Positions 28,004-36,840 of a DNA stretch of 64,000 nt are shown one piece after another. The position numbers and the translations under genes were made by a program. The notes beneath the pieces were generated by a model. It was not told where the DNA came from and did not search any database. It saw nothing but the letters and a program-made list of their open reading frames with translations. The DNA lies in contig CAJTDE010000027.1 in assembly GCA_910574835.1 (NCBI GenBank), positions 1-64,000 on the forward strand. Direction: 5' to 3'. The stretch is from Clostridia bacterium (GTDB lineage Bacteria; Bacillota; Clostridia; Lachnospirales; Lachnospiraceae). The first letter of the stretch is position 1. Every line of letters starts with the position of its first letter.

Positions 28004-28876
28004 ATGCTCGGAGAATGTCATGCCCATATTATTATGAACGGAAAGAATTACAAAGAGGCGGTTGCCTTACATAAATACGGTGTGAGAGAAGAGGTTATTC
28101 GGGCGCATTTCCGAACATGGAAGGAAATGGGAATCACTTTTGTTCGTGACGGCGGAGACGCCCTCGGTGTCTCCCGGCGGGCAAAGGCGCTTGCTTTGGA
28201 GTATGGAATTGATTACCGCACACCGATTTTTGCCATTCATAAAAAGGGGCATTACGGCGGCATTGTAGGACATGCTTTTTCAGATCTGAAGGAATACCAC
28301 TCCCTTGTGCTCCGGGCAAAAAAAGAAGGTGCGGATTTTATCAAGATCATGATAAGCGGCATTATGTCCTTTGACGCTTTCGGCGTGCTCACCGAGGAGG
28401 GGCTGCCGGAGGATGAAATACATGAGATGATTCGTATTGCCCACGAGGAGGGCATGGCTGTGATGGCTCACGGAAACGGGGACAGGCAAGTGCGGGCGGC
28501 CATAGAAGCCGGGCTTGATACGCTGGAGCATGGAAATTATCCGGAGCAGGATACCTTAGACCTGCTGGCCCGAAGCCGTACTATCTGGATTCCCACCCTG
28601 TCGCCAACAGGAAATCTTCTGGGCTGCGGCCGTTTTCCCGATGCACAGGTGAGGTGTATTCTGGAACGCCAGATGGAAGGCATCAGTTATGCATTTGAAA
28701 AAGGAGCCGTGATTGGCCTGGGCAGCGATTCGGGCGCTTATCTTGTACCCCACGGGCAGGGACTTCTGGATGAATATGAGTGGATGATAAAGGCGGTAGG
28801 GAAAGACAGGGAGACAGCCCTGCAAAAACGGCTTGAAGAGGCGGAAAACCGGATCAAAAAAGAGATGAAGCAGTAA
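28004..28876 (+). CDS. Amidohydrolase-superfamily enzyme, 290 aa
   Basis: ATG 28004 follows GAGGAAG and is preferred over ATG 27983, which has no ribosome binding site. Metal ligands of the amidohydrolase fold can be followed: HAH near residue 6, the lysine of DFIKIM near 110, H in MAHGNG near 155, H in LEHGNY near 175 and D in GSDSGA near 240. The usual N-terminal beta-sandwich is nearly absent, which I believe is normal for this short subfamily in Clostridia. The substrate is not predictable. It stands alone, apart from the restriction genes, and ends with a hairpin. Confidence 0.75.
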   Translation: MLGECHAHIIMNGKNYKEAVALHKYGVREEVIRAHFRTWKEMGITFVRDGGDALGVSRRAKALALEYGIDYRTPIFAIHKKGHYGGIVGHAFSDLKEYHSLVLRAKKEGADFIKIMISGIMSFDAFGVLTEEGLPEDEIHEMIRIAHEEGMAVMAHGNGDRQVRAAIEAGLDTLEHGNYPEQDTLDLLARSRTIWIPTLSPTGNLLGCGRFPDAQVRCILERQMEGISYAFEKGAVIGLGSDSGAYLVPHGQGLLDEYEWMIKAVGKDRETALQKRLEEAENRIKKEMKQ

Positions 28877-28904
28877 AACACTTCATCTCTGACGGATTTT
28901 TTTG
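28863..28904 (+). terminator. Predicted terminator after the amidohydrolase gene
   Basis: GATGAAG (end of the gene) pairs with CTTCATC across a 10-nt loop, followed by TCTGACGGATTTTTTT. The stem overlaps the last codons, and the T-run is separated by a few bases, so strength is uncertain. Confidence 0.4.
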
Positions 28905-28939
28905 AGGTCAGACCGAATAGATTGTGAATCCGCATATAC

Positions 28940-29608
28940 TTAAAGCTTCTCCCGGCAAAAATAGCAGGAGCAGCTATGAGCATCCTGCTTTTCGGAAATC
29001 AGATTGTCAGCGCCGCAGTAGCTGCAGTGGACAACCTGTTTTCCAGGGGGAACACTCATCCATTCCTCGTAGCGCTCTCCGGAATTGGCGGAGGGGCGGT
29101 AGGATTTGGAGGGTTCCATGAAGGCACGGTTTGGCGTTTCTTTGGGAGGCTTCGGCGCAGGTTCCTTTTTGGGAGGAACAGGCTTCTTAAGGGAAGAGGT
29201 CTGCGGGGAAGAACTATCTGCGGAAGAGGTCTTTCGGGAGGATGGGTAAATCAGGCGGTAATTCCGCTCGTCGATTTCGACTTGAAGATAATGCCCCTCA
29301 TTTTTCAGCTTTTTGATTTCCCGGAGCGCCTGGTGCTTGCTGATGCCAAGCTCATGTGCGATTTTTTCAATATTCCGATAGCGGTCCGTAAGAATCAGCC
29401 GGTTGTAGACGGTAACCCGGTCCTGAGGATTTTCCGTGCCGTAGATTTGCTTATTTACCTGACGGGTGACTTCCTGTTGGGAGAGAACGGGCTTTTTTGG
29501 CAGTACGTCACGGATGACGGGCGGTGTATGAGAGAACGTGTCATTGGAACGGCTCTTAAATTTTAAAACAAATACACCCAGGATAATGAAAAATATAAGT
29601 TCAAACAT
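28940..29608 (-). CDS. Membrane-anchored winged-helix protein with C-terminal zinc ribbon, 222 aa
   Basis: The ATG at 29608 sits behind AAAGGGTGAT; a GTG three codons earlier is the alternative. One N-terminal transmembrane helix (about residues 2-18) is followed by a winged-helix-like segment at about 70-125 (YRNIEKIAHELGISKHQALR), a Pro/Lys/Ser-rich linker, and a C-terminal zinc-ribbon-like CSYCGAD ... CSCYFCREKL. No named family comes to mind. It could be a membrane-tethered regulator or a binding platform; no partner is evident in the neighbourhood. Confidence 0.6.
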   Translation of the reverse strand: MFELIFFIILGVFVLKFKSRSNDTFSHTPPVIRDVLPKKPVLSQQEVTRQVNKQIYGTENPQDRVTVYNRLILTDRYRNIEKIAHELGISKHQALREIKKLKNEGHYLQVEIDERNYRLIYPSSRKTSSADSSSPQTSSLKKPVPPKKEPAPKPPKETPNRAFMEPSKSYRPSANSGERYEEWMSVPPGKQVVHCSYCGADNLISEKQDAHSCSCYFCREKL

Positions 29609-29709
29609 GGAGATCACCCTTTCGCAGTTTTACAGCTTTCCATAGGGAAAAATATTTCAATGGCTATAATGACATATTACACGAAAATAATAGGAAGGAA
29701 AAGAGTTTT

Positions 29710-31170
29710 ATGAGGAAAAGACAAACAAAAGTGTCTATGGCGCTTTTGGCATTGGTTCTGCTGATGGTTTTTATAACGGCTTGCAAGGCAGGCGCAGACA
29801 AAGATGTTCAGGAGCCGAAACAAAATGCTCAGCAAGTTCAGCCGGCAGAAGAGGAACAGCAGGAGGCTCTGCAGCCGGGGGCAGTATCAGAAATACGGCA
29901 GGCAGAGAATGAAAAAACGCCGGAGGAGCAGGCCGCTTTATTCCTTCCGGACTACACAAGCGCCCCTCTTTTAAATACAACTGAAATTAAATGTCTCTCC
30001 ATGCAGGCAGGTATTACGGAAGACCAGGTGCAGTTGAATTGGCTGTCGCCAAGCGGGGAACCGGGTAAAACGGAGTGGAAAAACTCTTCCGGAAATATCC
30101 GGAGCTTTGCGTCAGAGTGTACCTCTTCCGTGACAGTTCCTGGATATTATGTAAACAAAGCTGTGGTATCCGGACTATGCCGCGGGGAGAGCTATACCTA
30201 CCGGGTAGGAAATGAAGATGCCTGGTCACCGGAATATACCTATGAGATACCGGAGGATACAGGGACATTTACATTTTTGGTTACGTCAGATGCGCAGATT
30301 GGCCAGTCGGAAATGGAATACCCGGAGGAAACGGCTAAGCGGTGGGATAGTGTTCTGACACGGCTGAAGAGCTATGTTCCGGAGGCAGAGCTTTTGCTTC
30401 ACACAGGGGATCAAGTGGCTGATTTTGGAAATCAGGAAGAGTATGAGCTGTTTTTGGAGCATTTGGCATTGTACGGTATTCCATTGGTGCCGGTGGTCGG
30501 AAATCATGATGTGGCAAATGAGACAAGCATAGAAGAAAATGGCCATCCCGACGGACCTTATTTTTATGAGCACTTTTTTGTTCCCAATCGTTCTAATATG
30601 GCAGAGGGCCAGTATGACCAAAACGGAAATTATGCATTTGTCCGCGGGAATGTACTTTTTATTGTGTTAAATGGCTGCTACGGTCATCCGGGAGAGTTTC
30701 ATGAGGCATATGTGGAACAGATTGTTTCCTTATTTCCTGATGTTAAATGGCGGATTGTGGCTCAGCACTATTCGCCGTACAGCGGAGTGGGTTCCTCCGG
30801 AAATAAAATCAGTGATGAGTATTTGGCTCATATAACAATGGACAATAACATTGATTTGGTTCTGACCGGACATGACCATGCTTATGCCCGTTCTGCATTT
30901 GTAAATAGGGAAAAGGCAGTATTGGATGATTATGATTATAAATCAGGCGGTGTGGCAGTGAATCCAAAAGGGGCTTTGTATGTAGTCTGCGGCACTTCCA
31001 GCGGATGTCTGTATCATCCCATTGAAACGGAGGAACACCTTGTGTTCCAGGGACAGCCGGAGGCGCCGGTTGCTATCCGAATTGATGTGACGGATAAAGA
31101 GCTTCATTTGCAGACTTATCTGGTAGATACATGGACGCTTTATGATGAGTATACAATTCGGAAGGAATAA
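29710..31170 (+). CDS. Metallophosphoesterase lipoprotein (purple acid phosphatase-like), 486 aa
   Basis: A lipoprotein signal with FITAC places the enzyme on the outside of the membrane. A Gln/Glu/Pro linker and a fibronectin-like domain (about 95-175) precede the calcineurin-like catalytic domain. Its motifs are SDAQIGQ (first motif, Gln in place of the usual His), HTGDQVAD, VVGNHDV, AQHYSPYS and TGHDHAY. This is the layout of purple-acid-phosphatase-related secreted phosphoesterases. The stop is 2 bp before truA. A TATAAT at 29665-29670 may be its -10 box. The natural phosphate ester is unknown. Confidence 0.8.
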   Translation: MRKRQTKVSMALLALVLLMVFITACKAGADKDVQEPKQNAQQVQPAEEEQQEALQPGAVSEIRQAENEKTPEEQAALFLPDYTSAPLLNTTEIKCLSMQAGITEDQVQLNWLSPSGEPGKTEWKNSSGNIRSFASECTSSVTVPGYYVNKAVVSGLCRGESYTYRVGNEDAWSPEYTYEIPEDTGTFTFLVTSDAQIGQSEMEYPEETAKRWDSVLTRLKSYVPEAELLLHTGDQVADFGNQEEYELFLEHLALYGIPLVPVVGNHDVANETSIEENGHPDGPYFYEHFFVPNRSNMAEGQYDQNGNYAFVRGNVLFIVLNGCYGHPGEFHEAYVEQIVSLFPDVKWRIVAQHYSPYSGVGSSGNKISDEYLAHITMDNNIDLVLTGHDHAYARSAFVNREKAVLDDYDYKSGGVAVNPKGALYVVCGTSSGCLYHPIETEEHLVFQGQPEAPVAIRIDVTDKELHLQTYLVDTWTLYDEYTIRKE

Positions 31171-31172
31171 GA

Positions 31173-31916
31173 ATGAGAAATATAAAACTTTTGATACAGT
31201 ATGACGGAACACGCTATAACGGCTGGCAGAGTCAAGAGCATACGGAGCAGACCATCCAGGGAAAGTTGACAAAGGTGCTGGAGCGTATGCTTGGAGAGGA
31301 GATTGATCTCCAAGGCTCCGGCAGAACGGACGCAGGCGTACATGCGGCCGGGCAGACAGCGAATTTCAGGACAAGATCAGAAGTTTCCTGTGAAGAAATA
31401 TTAGATTATGTAAATCGGTATCTTCCGGAAGATATTGCAGTGTCAGAGGTAACGGAGGCGGATCTGCGTTTTCACAGCCGGCTTCACGCTTGTCGCAAAA
31501 CATATGTTTATCGTATCTGGAACAGCGCCATACCCAATGTCTTTGAGCGGAAATATATGTATCAGGTAAAGGAACCGCTTTATGTGGAGCAGATGAGGCA
31601 GGCGGCTGATTTACTGGAGGGAACTCATGATTTTCGCGCTTTTTGTGCAAATGGACGGACAAAGAAGTCTACGGTTCGTACATTGGAGCAGATTAAAATT
31701 GAGCGCAGGGAGCGTGAACTGTCACTGCATTTTACAGGAAACGGATTTCTCTATCATATGGTGCGGATTCTGACAGGAACACTTCTGGAGGTGGGAATGG
31801 GAAAACGAGATCCGGAGGAAATGACACATATTTTAGCGTCTCTTGACAGAAAGGAGGCAGGTCCTATGGCGCCGGCACAAGGGCTTTGTCTGTGGAATGT
31901 TGTATATAAGGATTGA
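31173..31916 (+). CDS. truA: tRNA pseudouridine(38-40) synthase TruA
   Basis: The 247-aa protein has the family length and the catalytic motif GRTDAGVHA with Asp53. Further conserved stretches are YDGTRYNGWQ near the N-terminus, CRKTYVYRI near 107, FRAFCANG near 155 and NGFLYHMVRILTGTL near 190. TruA isomerises uridines 38-40 in tRNA anticodon arms. It starts 2 bp after the phosphoesterase stop, so it may be co-transcribed, though function does not link them. A strong hairpin terminator follows. Confidence 0.95.
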   Translation: MRNIKLLIQYDGTRYNGWQSQEHTEQTIQGKLTKVLERMLGEEIDLQGSGRTDAGVHAAGQTANFRTRSEVSCEEILDYVNRYLPEDIAVSEVTEADLRFHSRLHACRKTYVYRIWNSAIPNVFERKYMYQVKEPLYVEQMRQAADLLEGTHDFRAFCANGRTKKSTVRTLEQIKIERRERELSLHFTGNGFLYHMVRILTGTLLEVGMGKRDPEEMTHILASLDRKEAGPMAPAQGLCLWNVVYKD

Positions 31917-31944
31917 AGATTATATGTATGGAACTAATGACAGT

Positions 31945-31988
31945 GGAATGGGGTAATGGTTTTAAGCCGCCCCATTCCATATTTTTAT
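31945..31988 (+). terminator. Rho-independent terminator after truA
   Basis: GGAATGGGG pairs with CCCCATTCC across a 16-nt loop and is followed by ATATTTTTATA. The position, 28 bp after the truA stop, fits. Confidence 0.8.
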
Positions 31989-32102
31989 ATTCCGCCTCAA
32001 TGTCCTTTTGACTGCTGAGTGTATGGACAACCTGTTTCTATATACCCTCTCGCGGCTGGCAGGTTAAGTCTGGCAGGACATTGGCAAAAATTATCGTTTT
32101 TG

Positions 32103-33119
32103 TTATTCAAGAGCTTTTTTGGCATATTCCGTGGTCACCAGATCTTCGTAAGGAACACGTTCCTGCAGCTCACCTGCTTCTTCCAGAATATCCTGTAAAA
32201 GTGTAAAGCTGGACTCTTCAAAGATCAAATCCTCTTTCCAGGTATCCTGCTCATAGTAGCGGGTAACAATGGTTGTGATGACCTCCAGATCCGTCTCCTT
32301 GAACTGGGGCGCAATCACTTTAGCGATCTCCTCCGGCGTATGGTTCTGAACATAGTCCATGCCTTTTTGAAGTGCATTGGTAAAGCCCTGCGCCAGTTCC
32401 GGGTGCTCCTTTAAAAAGCTCTGCTTTGCACTGTAGGCCGTGTAGGGCACATAGCCGGAATCCACGCCCAGAGAGGCCACTACGTAGCCGGCTCCTTCGG
32501 TTTCCAGAGTGGTGGCGCCGGGTTCAAACTCAACGGTAAAATCGCCGCTTCCGCCGGAGAAAGCCGCAGCCGTGGCCCCAAAATCAATACTCTGGTCGAT
32601 GGTCATATCTGCGGCAGGATCGAGGTTGTTTTTCTTCAGAATGTATTCAAAAACCATCTGGGGCATGCCGCCTTTGCGTCCGCCAAGGACCTCTTTTCCC
32701 TTCAGATCCGACCACTGAAAGTTCTCCATAGGCTCCCTGGCTACCAGGAAGTTCCCGGCGCGCTGGGTAAGCTGGGCGAAGTTCACAATGTAATCATCAG
32801 GATTCTGGCTGTACACATAGATGGAAGCCTCCGAACCCATGAATCCGATGTCGGCTTCGCCGGAGAGGACGGCGGTCATTGTCTTGTCGGCTCCAAAACC
32901 CGTAACAAGCTCCAGTTCAATCCCTTCCTCCGCAAAATACCCCTCCTCAATCGCCACATACTGCGGCGCATAGAAGATGGAGTGAGCCACCTCATTGAGC
33001 GTAACCTTTGTCAGATCTCCCGACGGGGCAGGCGCATCCTTTCCGCCGCAGGCAGCAGCTCCGATGGTAATGAGAGCCAGCGCCGCGGCGGCTAACATGG
33101 CAGGCAGTTTCTTTTTCAT
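32103..33119 (-). CDS. ABC transporter solute-binding lipoprotein, NMT1/ThiY/SsuA family, 338 aa
   Basis: ATG 33119 follows AAAGGAGGATAT; longer upstream frames lack this. The signal peptide ends in a lipobox (IGAAACGG). The mature protein shows the family pattern for periplasmic-binding proteins of the NMT1/ThiY type: KVTLNEVAHSIFYAPQYVA, EEGIELELVTGFGADKTM, SGEADIGFMGSEAS. Such proteins bind pyrimidine precursors, sulfonates, nitrate or similar small molecules; the ligand here is unknown. No permease or ATPase gene lies beside it, so it is an orphan or works with a remote transporter. Confidence 0.8.
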   Translation of the reverse strand: MKKKLPAMLAAAALALITIGAAACGGKDAPAPSGDLTKVTLNEVAHSIFYAPQYVAIEEGYFAEEGIELELVTGFGADKTMTAVLSGEADIGFMGSEASIYVYSQNPDDYIVNFAQLTQRAGNFLVAREPMENFQWSDLKGKEVLGGRKGGMPQMVFEYILKKNNLDPAADMTIDQSIDFGATAAAFSGGSGDFTVEFEPGATTLETEGAGYVVASLGVDSGYVPYTAYSAKQSFLKEHPELAQGFTNALQKGMDYVQNHTPEEIAKVIAPQFKETDLEVITTIVTRYYEQDTWKEDLIFEESSFTLLQDILEEAGELQERVPYEDLVTTEYAKKALE

Positions 33120-33260
33120 ATGATATCCTCCTTTTTCTGGTGAGCACCCCGGGAACGCTTTGTACCCGGATTGGTGAAAGTGCTCTAATGGTATACCATA
33201 TGAAAGAATCAAAAAAATGTGATAATCAGGGACAGATTTGCGAATTTTCCATACACAGCC

Positions 33261-33839
33261 TTACGGATTCGAATCAATCCAAATCGAAGCATCCCCGGAT
33301 TCCTGGTCCTCCATTGCCTCCCTGGCAATGCGATCCTCCTCCTCAGACAATGCCTCTTCCTGGGCAGCCAGATTCTCCGCCCGTCTTTGTTCCTCTTCCA
33401 GCCGTTTTTCTTCCGCTTCCGCTGCTGCGGCTTCCGCCTCCCGCCTTTTTTCCTCCGCCTGTCGTTCTTCCTCGGCCTTCCGTTCCGCTTCCGCCCGCCC
33501 GGCCTTGTCTACAACAGTGACGGTAAGCGTATTGCTCTCAACATCACCGCAGGAAACCCGGATTTCAAAGGTGCCCTCAAGATCCCCGGTGTAAATACCG
33601 GATTCGGAAAATGCAATCCCGTCAGAATCCACGATGTATTCCAAATTTTCAAGATCCGCTCCTTCCGGCGACGCCGTAACCTCCACAGCAATCTCTGTCA
33701 GAATATCATATTCTTCCTGGTAATCCGGAATGGAAATGGTAATAGTATCCGCCTTTTTCTTCCCGCAGCCTGCCAAAAGCATCAGTATGCAGACGCCAAG
33801 ACCGTATTTCCATCCGTAAACAAGCTTTTTTGTAATCAT
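33261..33839 (-). CDS. Lipoprotein with Ig-like domain and charged coiled coil, 192 aa
   Basis: A signal peptide with lipobox (LLAGCG) precedes a small beta-rich domain (about residues 32-110). Then comes a long Glu/Ala/Arg-rich heptad region (about 112-175), certainly a coiled coil. The end IWIDSNP is abrupt; related proteins often continue with an extra C-terminal domain, so this copy may be shortened. It lies upstream of the solute-binding protein gene in the same direction but 140 bp away. The role is unknown, probably surface-linked. Confidence 0.6.
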   Translation of the reverse strand: MITKKLVYGWKYGLGVCILMLLAGCGKKKADTITISIPDYQEEYDILTEIAVEVTASPEGADLENLEYIVDSDGIAFSESGIYTGDLEGTFEIRVSCGDVESNTLTVTVVDKAGRAEAERKAEEERQAEEKRREAEAAAAEAEEKRLEEEQRRAENLAAQEEALSEEEDRIAREAMEDQESGDASIWIDSNP

Positions 33840-33989
33840 AAGAATCTCCTTTATCCTTTGTTTTCGGCTGTAAAGCCCTGCCTCTATTATAGCAAAAAAT
33901 GAAAACGAAAAGAAAGGTAATTTTAAACAGGAAAAAAAGCAGCGATCTTTTTATGGATTCACAATCCTATACATGATATAATCGATAAG

Positions 33990-34110
33990 TCAAAGGATAC
34001 GGCCATAAGCAGGATCATCAGCATCAGCCGTGAACTTGGCAGCAGCGGTCGCAGAGCATCAGACAGCGGCGGCCGAAAAATTATTGATTATAAGGAGAGG
34101 ATGGAAAAAT
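33990..34110 (+). pseudogene. Cytidylate-kinase-like N-terminal fragment overlapping next start
   Basis: The frame contains RIISISRELGSSGRRAS, a close match to the N-terminal P-loop region of cytidylate-kinase-like proteins ('iItISRe.GSgGR'). It ends at TGA 34108-34110, overlapping the ATG of the following lipoprotein as ATGA. No start codon or downstream kinase sequence exists. It is most likely a truncated relic, perhaps left by a deletion that brought the lipoprotein gene next to it. The TATAAT at about 33,977 may now drive the lipoprotein. Confidence 0.4.
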
Positions 34111-35413
34111 GAAGAGGATTGTGAAGAAGCAGGCAGCAATACTGGCGGCTGCGGCGCTCATGAGCCTGATGACGGCCTGCGGCGGTTCCGGGGAGACGGC
34201 TGACGCGGAGCAGGATGTGAAGACAGAAGAAACCAAGACGCCTGAGGAGCTTCCGGCTTCTGAGGAATATACCTCTGTGGACGGCGTGTACAAGGTGACG
34301 CTGCTGGAGGGACTTGAGCAGACGGATATGCAGCTGCAGCCCAATTCCAGTATGATGGGACTGGAGGGAGGGTCTGGCCATCAGGGATTCTCCGCGGTTT
34401 CAATGGGAAGCCCCAAGACAAACGTACCGGGGAATCCGGCTAAGATGGATAGCCTGGAGGATTTTGCGGACCATGTGGTTGCATTGGCTCTGGACGGTCT
34501 CGGCGTAAGTGTGGACTGGACGGACGTGGATGCGGAGGCGCCGGAGGGTGCTGAGCGCTGTCTGGCCCGGGAAGGCATAGCCAGGAGCGGCGGAAGCAAG
34601 GGTCAGGCTTACGGGTATTATATAGAGACCTCTGACAGCTACGTTGCATTGATGTTCCTGGGAAATGACGACGACGTAGAGGATGCCAGGAAGATTATGA
34701 AGCTGGAGGTTCTCGGAGGAGGCGCGGCAGCCACAGGCAGCAGGGCGTTTGTCAGCAGCATGACAGCCGTTCTTAATACGGTTAACGGAGCCAGCATTAT
34801 GGACACGGTGAAGGGCCTGGAGGAGATGGGAGCAGATGCCGCTCAGATAGATGAATTAAGAGAGCAGGCCGCATTGTCTCTGGAAGACAGCTGGGGCGTG
34901 GAGGATACGGCAGGCTTGCTGGAGATGGCTGACTGGCTGATGAACGAGGGCCATAACAAGGATGCAATGGATTTTCTGAATGGATTCGGCGGAACGGAAG
35001 CGGCGGATCGTGCGGAGCTGGAAGCCGCACTGGAAGGGGAGGATGACGAGACCCGCAACAGTGCTTTGACGGCTTATGATGCATGGACTGCTTATGGGGA
35101 CGCCGCCATCAGCGCATGGGATCTGAGCCGGGTAGGCACGGTTATGAGCTTCGGATATGCAGCAGGCTACTGCACTTATGAGGAAGCTATGGACAAATCC
35201 CTGGAAGCGGCCGTAAAGGCTCAGGAATCCTTTGGTTCATGGGATGACTTCAATCAGAGCTATCTTTACGGCTATGCTTACTGGACAGGCGAAGATCTGC
35301 AGGATTCCGGGAGCAGCGCGGCGGAGAGAGCCGGTATTATTGACAATCTGAAGTCACAGGCCAACGGACCCTTCTCCATAGACTGGAATATGGAACTGAA
35401 TAAAGAGTGGTAA
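34109..35413 (+). CDS. DUF1266-domain lipoprotein, 434 aa
   Basis: ATG 34109 follows AAGGAGAGG. The signal peptide has a lipobox (MSLMTACGG). The region to about residue 210 is a compact unidentified domain. From about 225 on the protein has the helical DUF1266 pattern, ending with AWDLSRVGTVMSFGYAAGY, ESFGSWDDFNQSYLYGYAYW. DUF1266 proteins are widespread but of unknown function, often extracytoplasmic in Firmicutes. The gene is more GC-rich than the local average and stands alone. Confidence 0.7.
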   Translation: MKRIVKKQAAILAAAALMSLMTACGGSGETADAEQDVKTEETKTPEELPASEEYTSVDGVYKVTLLEGLEQTDMQLQPNSSMMGLEGGSGHQGFSAVSMGSPKTNVPGNPAKMDSLEDFADHVVALALDGLGVSVDWTDVDAEAPEGAERCLAREGIARSGGSKGQAYGYYIETSDSYVALMFLGNDDDVEDARKIMKLEVLGGGAAATGSRAFVSSMTAVLNTVNGASIMDTVKGLEEMGADAAQIDELREQAALSLEDSWGVEDTAGLLEMADWLMNEGHNKDAMDFLNGFGGTEAADRAELEAALEGEDDETRNSALTAYDAWTAYGDAAISAWDLSRVGTVMSFGYAAGYCTYEEAMDKSLEAAVKAQESFGSWDDFNQSYLYGYAYWTGEDLQDSGSSAAERAGIIDNLKSQANGPFSIDWNMELNKEW

Positions 35414-35468
35414 TGAAATGAGATCATCCGCATCATAAATTCGGCAAATCACAAGAGGAGAGTATGAA

Positions 35469-36191
35469 ATGATAAAAGACATTCTGGATACCCACACGCA
35501 TACCCTGGCCAGCGGCCACGCCTACAGCACCATTCGGGAAAATGCCCATGCGGCTGCCGAAAAGGGCCTGGAGCTTTTGGCTATCACGGAGCATGCCCCC
35601 AGATTGTGGGGAAGCTGCCAGACCATTTATTTTCAAAATCTGCGTGTGGTAGACCGCAGCGCATACGAGGTGGAGCTTTTGATGGGGGTGGAGCTTAACA
35701 TTCTGGACGAGCAGGGAACCATAGACCTGGAGCTTCGTGCGTTAAAGCAGATGGACATTGCTATAGCAAGCCTTCACATTCCCTGCATCAGCCCCGGAAG
35801 CAGAGAATTTCATACGGAGGCTTGTGTAAACGCCATGAAGAATCCCTATGTCAATATCTTAGGCCATCCCGATGATCCCCGCTATCCCGTAGATTACCGG
35901 GCGCTTGTCCAGGCGGCAAAGGAATACGGCGTACTCTTAGAGCTTAACAACAGCTCCCTCCGCCCGGGCGGTTCCAGAAAAAATGCCAGGGGACTCGATA
36001 TGGAAATGCTGAAGCTCTGTATGGAGTACGAGACGCCCATTGTCATCGGAAGCGACGCCCATGTGGACACGGATGTGGGACGCCATGACGAGGCATTGCA
36101 GCTTCTGGAGGAATTGAATTTTCCGGAAAGGCTGGTAGTCAACCGGTCAATGGAGGAGCTGAAACGATACGTGAACTGCGGCCGAAAATAA
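35469..36191 (+). CDS. PHP-domain phosphoesterase (YcdX-like), 240 aa
   Basis: The PHP motifs are complete: DTHTHTLASGH (HxH) at the start, TEHAP near 40, GVELNI near 77, H in SLHIP near 100, GHPDDP near 131, and SDAHVDTDVGRHDE near 195. YcdX-type enzymes are trinuclear-zinc phosphatases with unclear physiological substrates. ATG 35469 follows AGAGGAGAG. It has no obvious functional partner among its neighbours. Confidence 0.85.
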   Translation: MIKDILDTHTHTLASGHAYSTIRENAHAAAEKGLELLAITEHAPRLWGSCQTIYFQNLRVVDRSAYEVELLMGVELNILDEQGTIDLELRALKQMDIAIASLHIPCISPGSREFHTEACVNAMKNPYVNILGHPDDPRYPVDYRALVQAAKEYGVLLELNNSSLRPGGSRKNARGLDMEMLKLCMEYETPIVIGSDAHVDTDVGRHDEALQLLEELNFPERLVVNRSMEELKRYVNCGRK

Positions 36192-36309
36192 TAGGGAAAA
36201 CAGTGGACTTCAAGATTTTACTGTGCTAAAATATCTATATAAAGTTATGGTAACGGGCCGGGAAAGGAATCGGCGCCATAAGCTTAGATTTGTATAGAAG
36301 GAGAGAGCC

Positions 36310-36606
36310 GTGAATAAGAAGATTAAGACCGAAGCCGTCGATTTTTTGTTTGAGGCTATACTAAGCCTGGAGAATAAGGAAGAGTGCTACACCTTTTTTG
36401 AGGATGTCTGCACCATCAATGAATTGCTGTCCCTGTCACAGCGCTTCGAGGTAGCCAAGATGCTCCGGGAGCAGAAAACCTATCTGGAGATAGCGGAAAA
36501 GACAGGCGCCTCCACAGCCACCATCAGCCGGGTGAACCGTTCCTTGAACTATGGGAATGACGGCTATGATTTGGTTTTTGGAAGGATCGGGGAAAAGGCG
36601 GAATAG
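36310..36606 (+). CDS. YerC/YecD-family TrpR-related regulator, 98 aa
   Basis: The GTG start at 36310 follows AAGGAGAGAG. The protein is the short TrpR-like helix-turn-helix of the YerC/YecD family: LSLSQRFEVAKMLREQKTY and EIAEKTGASTATISRVNRSL, with the usual length of about 95-100 residues. It should bind DNA as a dimer; its target is unknown (YerC in Bacillus is uncharacterised in my knowledge). A strong terminator follows. Confidence 0.85.
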   Translation: MNKKIKTEAVDFLFEAILSLENKEECYTFFEDVCTINELLSLSQRFEVAKMLREQKTYLEIAEKTGASTATISRVNRSLNYGNDGYDLVFGRIGEKAE

Positions 36607-36660
36607 AGGTCCGGCGAAGAGAAGCTTTTTGTAAAATAATGAAATGATTACATAAGAAAA

Positions 36661-36700
36661 CCAGACAGGCTTTGTACTTGAAAGCCGTGTCTGGTTTTTT
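36661..36700 (+). terminator. Rho-independent terminator after the TrpR-like gene
   Basis: CCAGACA-GGCTTT pairs with AAAGCC-TGTCTGG and is followed by six T residues. It is the clearest terminator in the window. Confidence 0.9.
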
Positions 36701-36734
36701 AAGCTAAGTATCTGATGATAAGGGTGCCTCTGCC

Positions 36735-36783
36735 AGTAGTCTGTATCGGAAATCTTTGTGCATATTTCCGGTACGGACTACTA
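36735..36783 (-). terminator. Stem-loop downstream of the homocysteine methyltransferase gene
   Basis: AGTAGTC.GTA.CGGAAAT pairs with ATTTCCG.TAC.GACTACT over about 20 bp with three mismatches. It lies after the minus-strand stop at 36841 and may end that transcript, but there is no clean T-run. Confidence 0.4.
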
Positions 36784-36840
36784 GTCTTTTCATGCACATA
36801 TAATATGAGTGAGAGAAAAGCAGATGGCTTCAATGCAATG

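Noticed and set aside
33219-33902. 227-aa plus-strand frame opposite the coiled-coil lipoprotein
   Set aside because: Pro/Phe/Arg-rich antisense of a Glu/Ala-rich coiled coil; no ribosome binding site.
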